This document shows positions 5,536 to 5,958 of a stretch of 5,958 nt of DNA, one piece after another (the first letter of the stretch is position 1; every line of letters begins with the position of its first letter). The position numbers and the translations under genes were made by a program. Below the pieces are notes generated by a model, which saw nothing but the letters and a program-made list of their open reading frames with translations, did no database searches and was not told where the DNA came from. The stretch is taken from the NCBI GenBank assembly GCA_019247865.1, contig JAFBAJ010000075.1, forward strand, positions 1-5,958, in the 5' to 3' direction. The stretch comes from Acidobacteriota bacterium (GTDB lineage Bacteria > Acidobacteriota > Blastocatellia > Pyrinomonadales > Pyrinomonadaceae).

Positions 5536-5880
5536 ATGAAAGCATACATAATCTCGTTTTACCAGCAGGAAATTTCTGATGATGAATTGAGTGCGTTCCT
5601 AAAAACCAGGAGCGCTGTATTAAATCTTATGCAGATATTGCCTAATACAATTTTTATTGTCTCTGACCGAAACGCCAGCGATTTGGCTGGATTAGTAGAA
5701 AAGAAATTCCCCAAAGCATTTTTTATGATAGCGGAGTATCTCCCCCACAATTCTGATGGCGCTCTCACAGTAGAGATGTGGGATTTCCTCAATAAACCGA
5801 AGCGTTCCAGGAAAGTAGATAATAAGGTCAGAAGGAAAAGAATTGCTCCAAAAAGCAAATCTGCCGCCGAAAGGAAATGA
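5536..5880 (+). CDS. SinR-family (Cas2/VapD-like ferredoxin-fold) small protein
   Basis: A 114-residue protein started at the ATG at 5536, which has AAGGA at 5525-5529 upstream; a TTG at 5521 is the alternative. The opening strand MKAYIISFYQQ, the helix DDELSAFLKTRSAVLN (15-30) and the strand LPNTIFIVSD (35-44), then DLAGLVEKKF (49-58), AFFMIAEYLP (61-70) and MWDFLNKP (81-88), match what databases call 'SinR family protein'. These are small Cas2/VapD-like ferredoxin-fold proteins, unrelated to the Bacillus SinR regulator. The tail (89-114) is very Lys/Arg-rich and could bind nucleic acid. It follows hicB by 18 bases with the same AT-rich composition, so it is probably the third gene of the toxin-antitoxin transcript. 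Whether it is a nuclease is unknown; no CRISPR repeats or Cas1 are present. Confidence 0.75.
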   Translation: MKAYIISFYQQEISDDELSAFLKTRSAVLNLMQILPNTIFIVSDRNASDLAGLVEKKFPKAFFMIAEYLPHNSDGALTVEMWDFLNKPKRSRKVDNKVRRKRIAPKSKSAAERK

Positions 5881-5892
5881 AGGTTTAATCAA

Positions 5893-5958
5893 ATGGCATA
5901 TTCACAGAACGGTGATCTGGAACACCTGGTCGAGCAGATCACGGATGTCATCGTGGCG
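5893..5958 (+). CDS. Start of a gene running off the right edge; N-terminal targeting-like helix
   Basis: The ATG at 5893 opens a frame that stays open to the window end (22 codons). It is preceded by GAAGG at 5879-5883, nine bases upstream, and starts 12 bases after the previous stop. After about eight polar residues comes the amphipathic stretch DLEHLVEQITDVIVA, with L9, L12, V13, I16, V19 and I20 on one face. This resembles short N-terminal encapsulation peptides of microcompartment enzymes and the helix that opens the isomerase at 4082 (both have an LV pair in the same register). GC content rises again here after the AT-rich islet. The enzyme identity cannot be read from 22 residues; an aldolase or aldehyde dehydrogenase would fit the hypothesis but is not shown. 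Confidence 0.7.
   Translation, partial: MAYSQNGDLEHLVEQITDVIVA

Noticed and set aside
5536..5880. Cas2-like protein as a sign of a CRISPR-Cas locus
   Set aside because: There are no CRISPR repeats, Cas1 or other cas genes in the window, and the sequence fits the stand-alone SinR/VapD-like group better.

Overview
The window reads as bacterial chromosomal DNA of high GC with two visibly AT-richer islets. Codon use, a long membrane-anchored GAF-SpoIIE phosphatase, a secreted protein of the 'GGRF.xLMPGTP' type and an abundance of large imperfect palindromes between genes all suggest an Acidobacteria-like soil bacterium (Blastocatellia/Pyrinomonadaceae-like). That assignment is an inference from gene style, not from a marker gene.

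Layout: (1) positions 2-1888 hold the 3' part of a membrane-bound SpoIIE/PP2C-type serine phosphatase gene, entering from the left edge. (2) Positions 1911-2529 hold a two-gene overlapping cassette: a small conserved hypothetical protein and an AbiEii/MNT-like nucleotidyltransferase. It is flanked by two copies (1817-1876 and 2531-2590) of the last coding stretch of a phosphatase gene, the second being a stranded gene-tail remnant. (3) A ~105-bp palindrome built on CGCAGAG heptamers (2602-2706) separates this from a leftward operon: hpt (hypoxanthine phosphoribosyltransferase, TTG start with a GGAGG ribosome site) followed by a small secreted PsbP-like protein. For that operon the palindrome plus a T7 run is a plausible terminator. 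(4) The divergent spacer 3824-4081 carries a probable sigma-70-type hpt promoter and a second long imperfect palindrome next to the rightward gene. (5) Positions 4082-4897 encode an unusual RpiB/LacAB-family sugar-phosphate isomerase with an N-terminal amphipathic helix, a flexible linker and a small extra module, and with the usual catalytic cysteine of the CGTG loop replaced by aspartate. (6) Positions 4931-5880 are an AT-rich islet with a HicA toxin, a HicB antitoxin and a Cas2-fold 'SinR family' small protein. (7) A high-GC gene starts at 5893 and runs off the right edge; its first 22 residues again look like an amphipathic targeting helix.

How it fits together: the isomerase and the truncated right-edge gene both begin with a short helix of the kind used to load enzymes into bacterial microcompartments, and RpiB-family enzymes are known cargo of sugar-phosphate-utilising (SPU) microcompartments. 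The best hypothesis for an interesting system is that the right third of the window is the edge of a microcompartment gene cluster into which a HicAB/SinR islet has been inserted. No shell protein (BMC domain or pentamer) is visible here, so this rests on the enzyme architecture and must be tested on flanking sequence.
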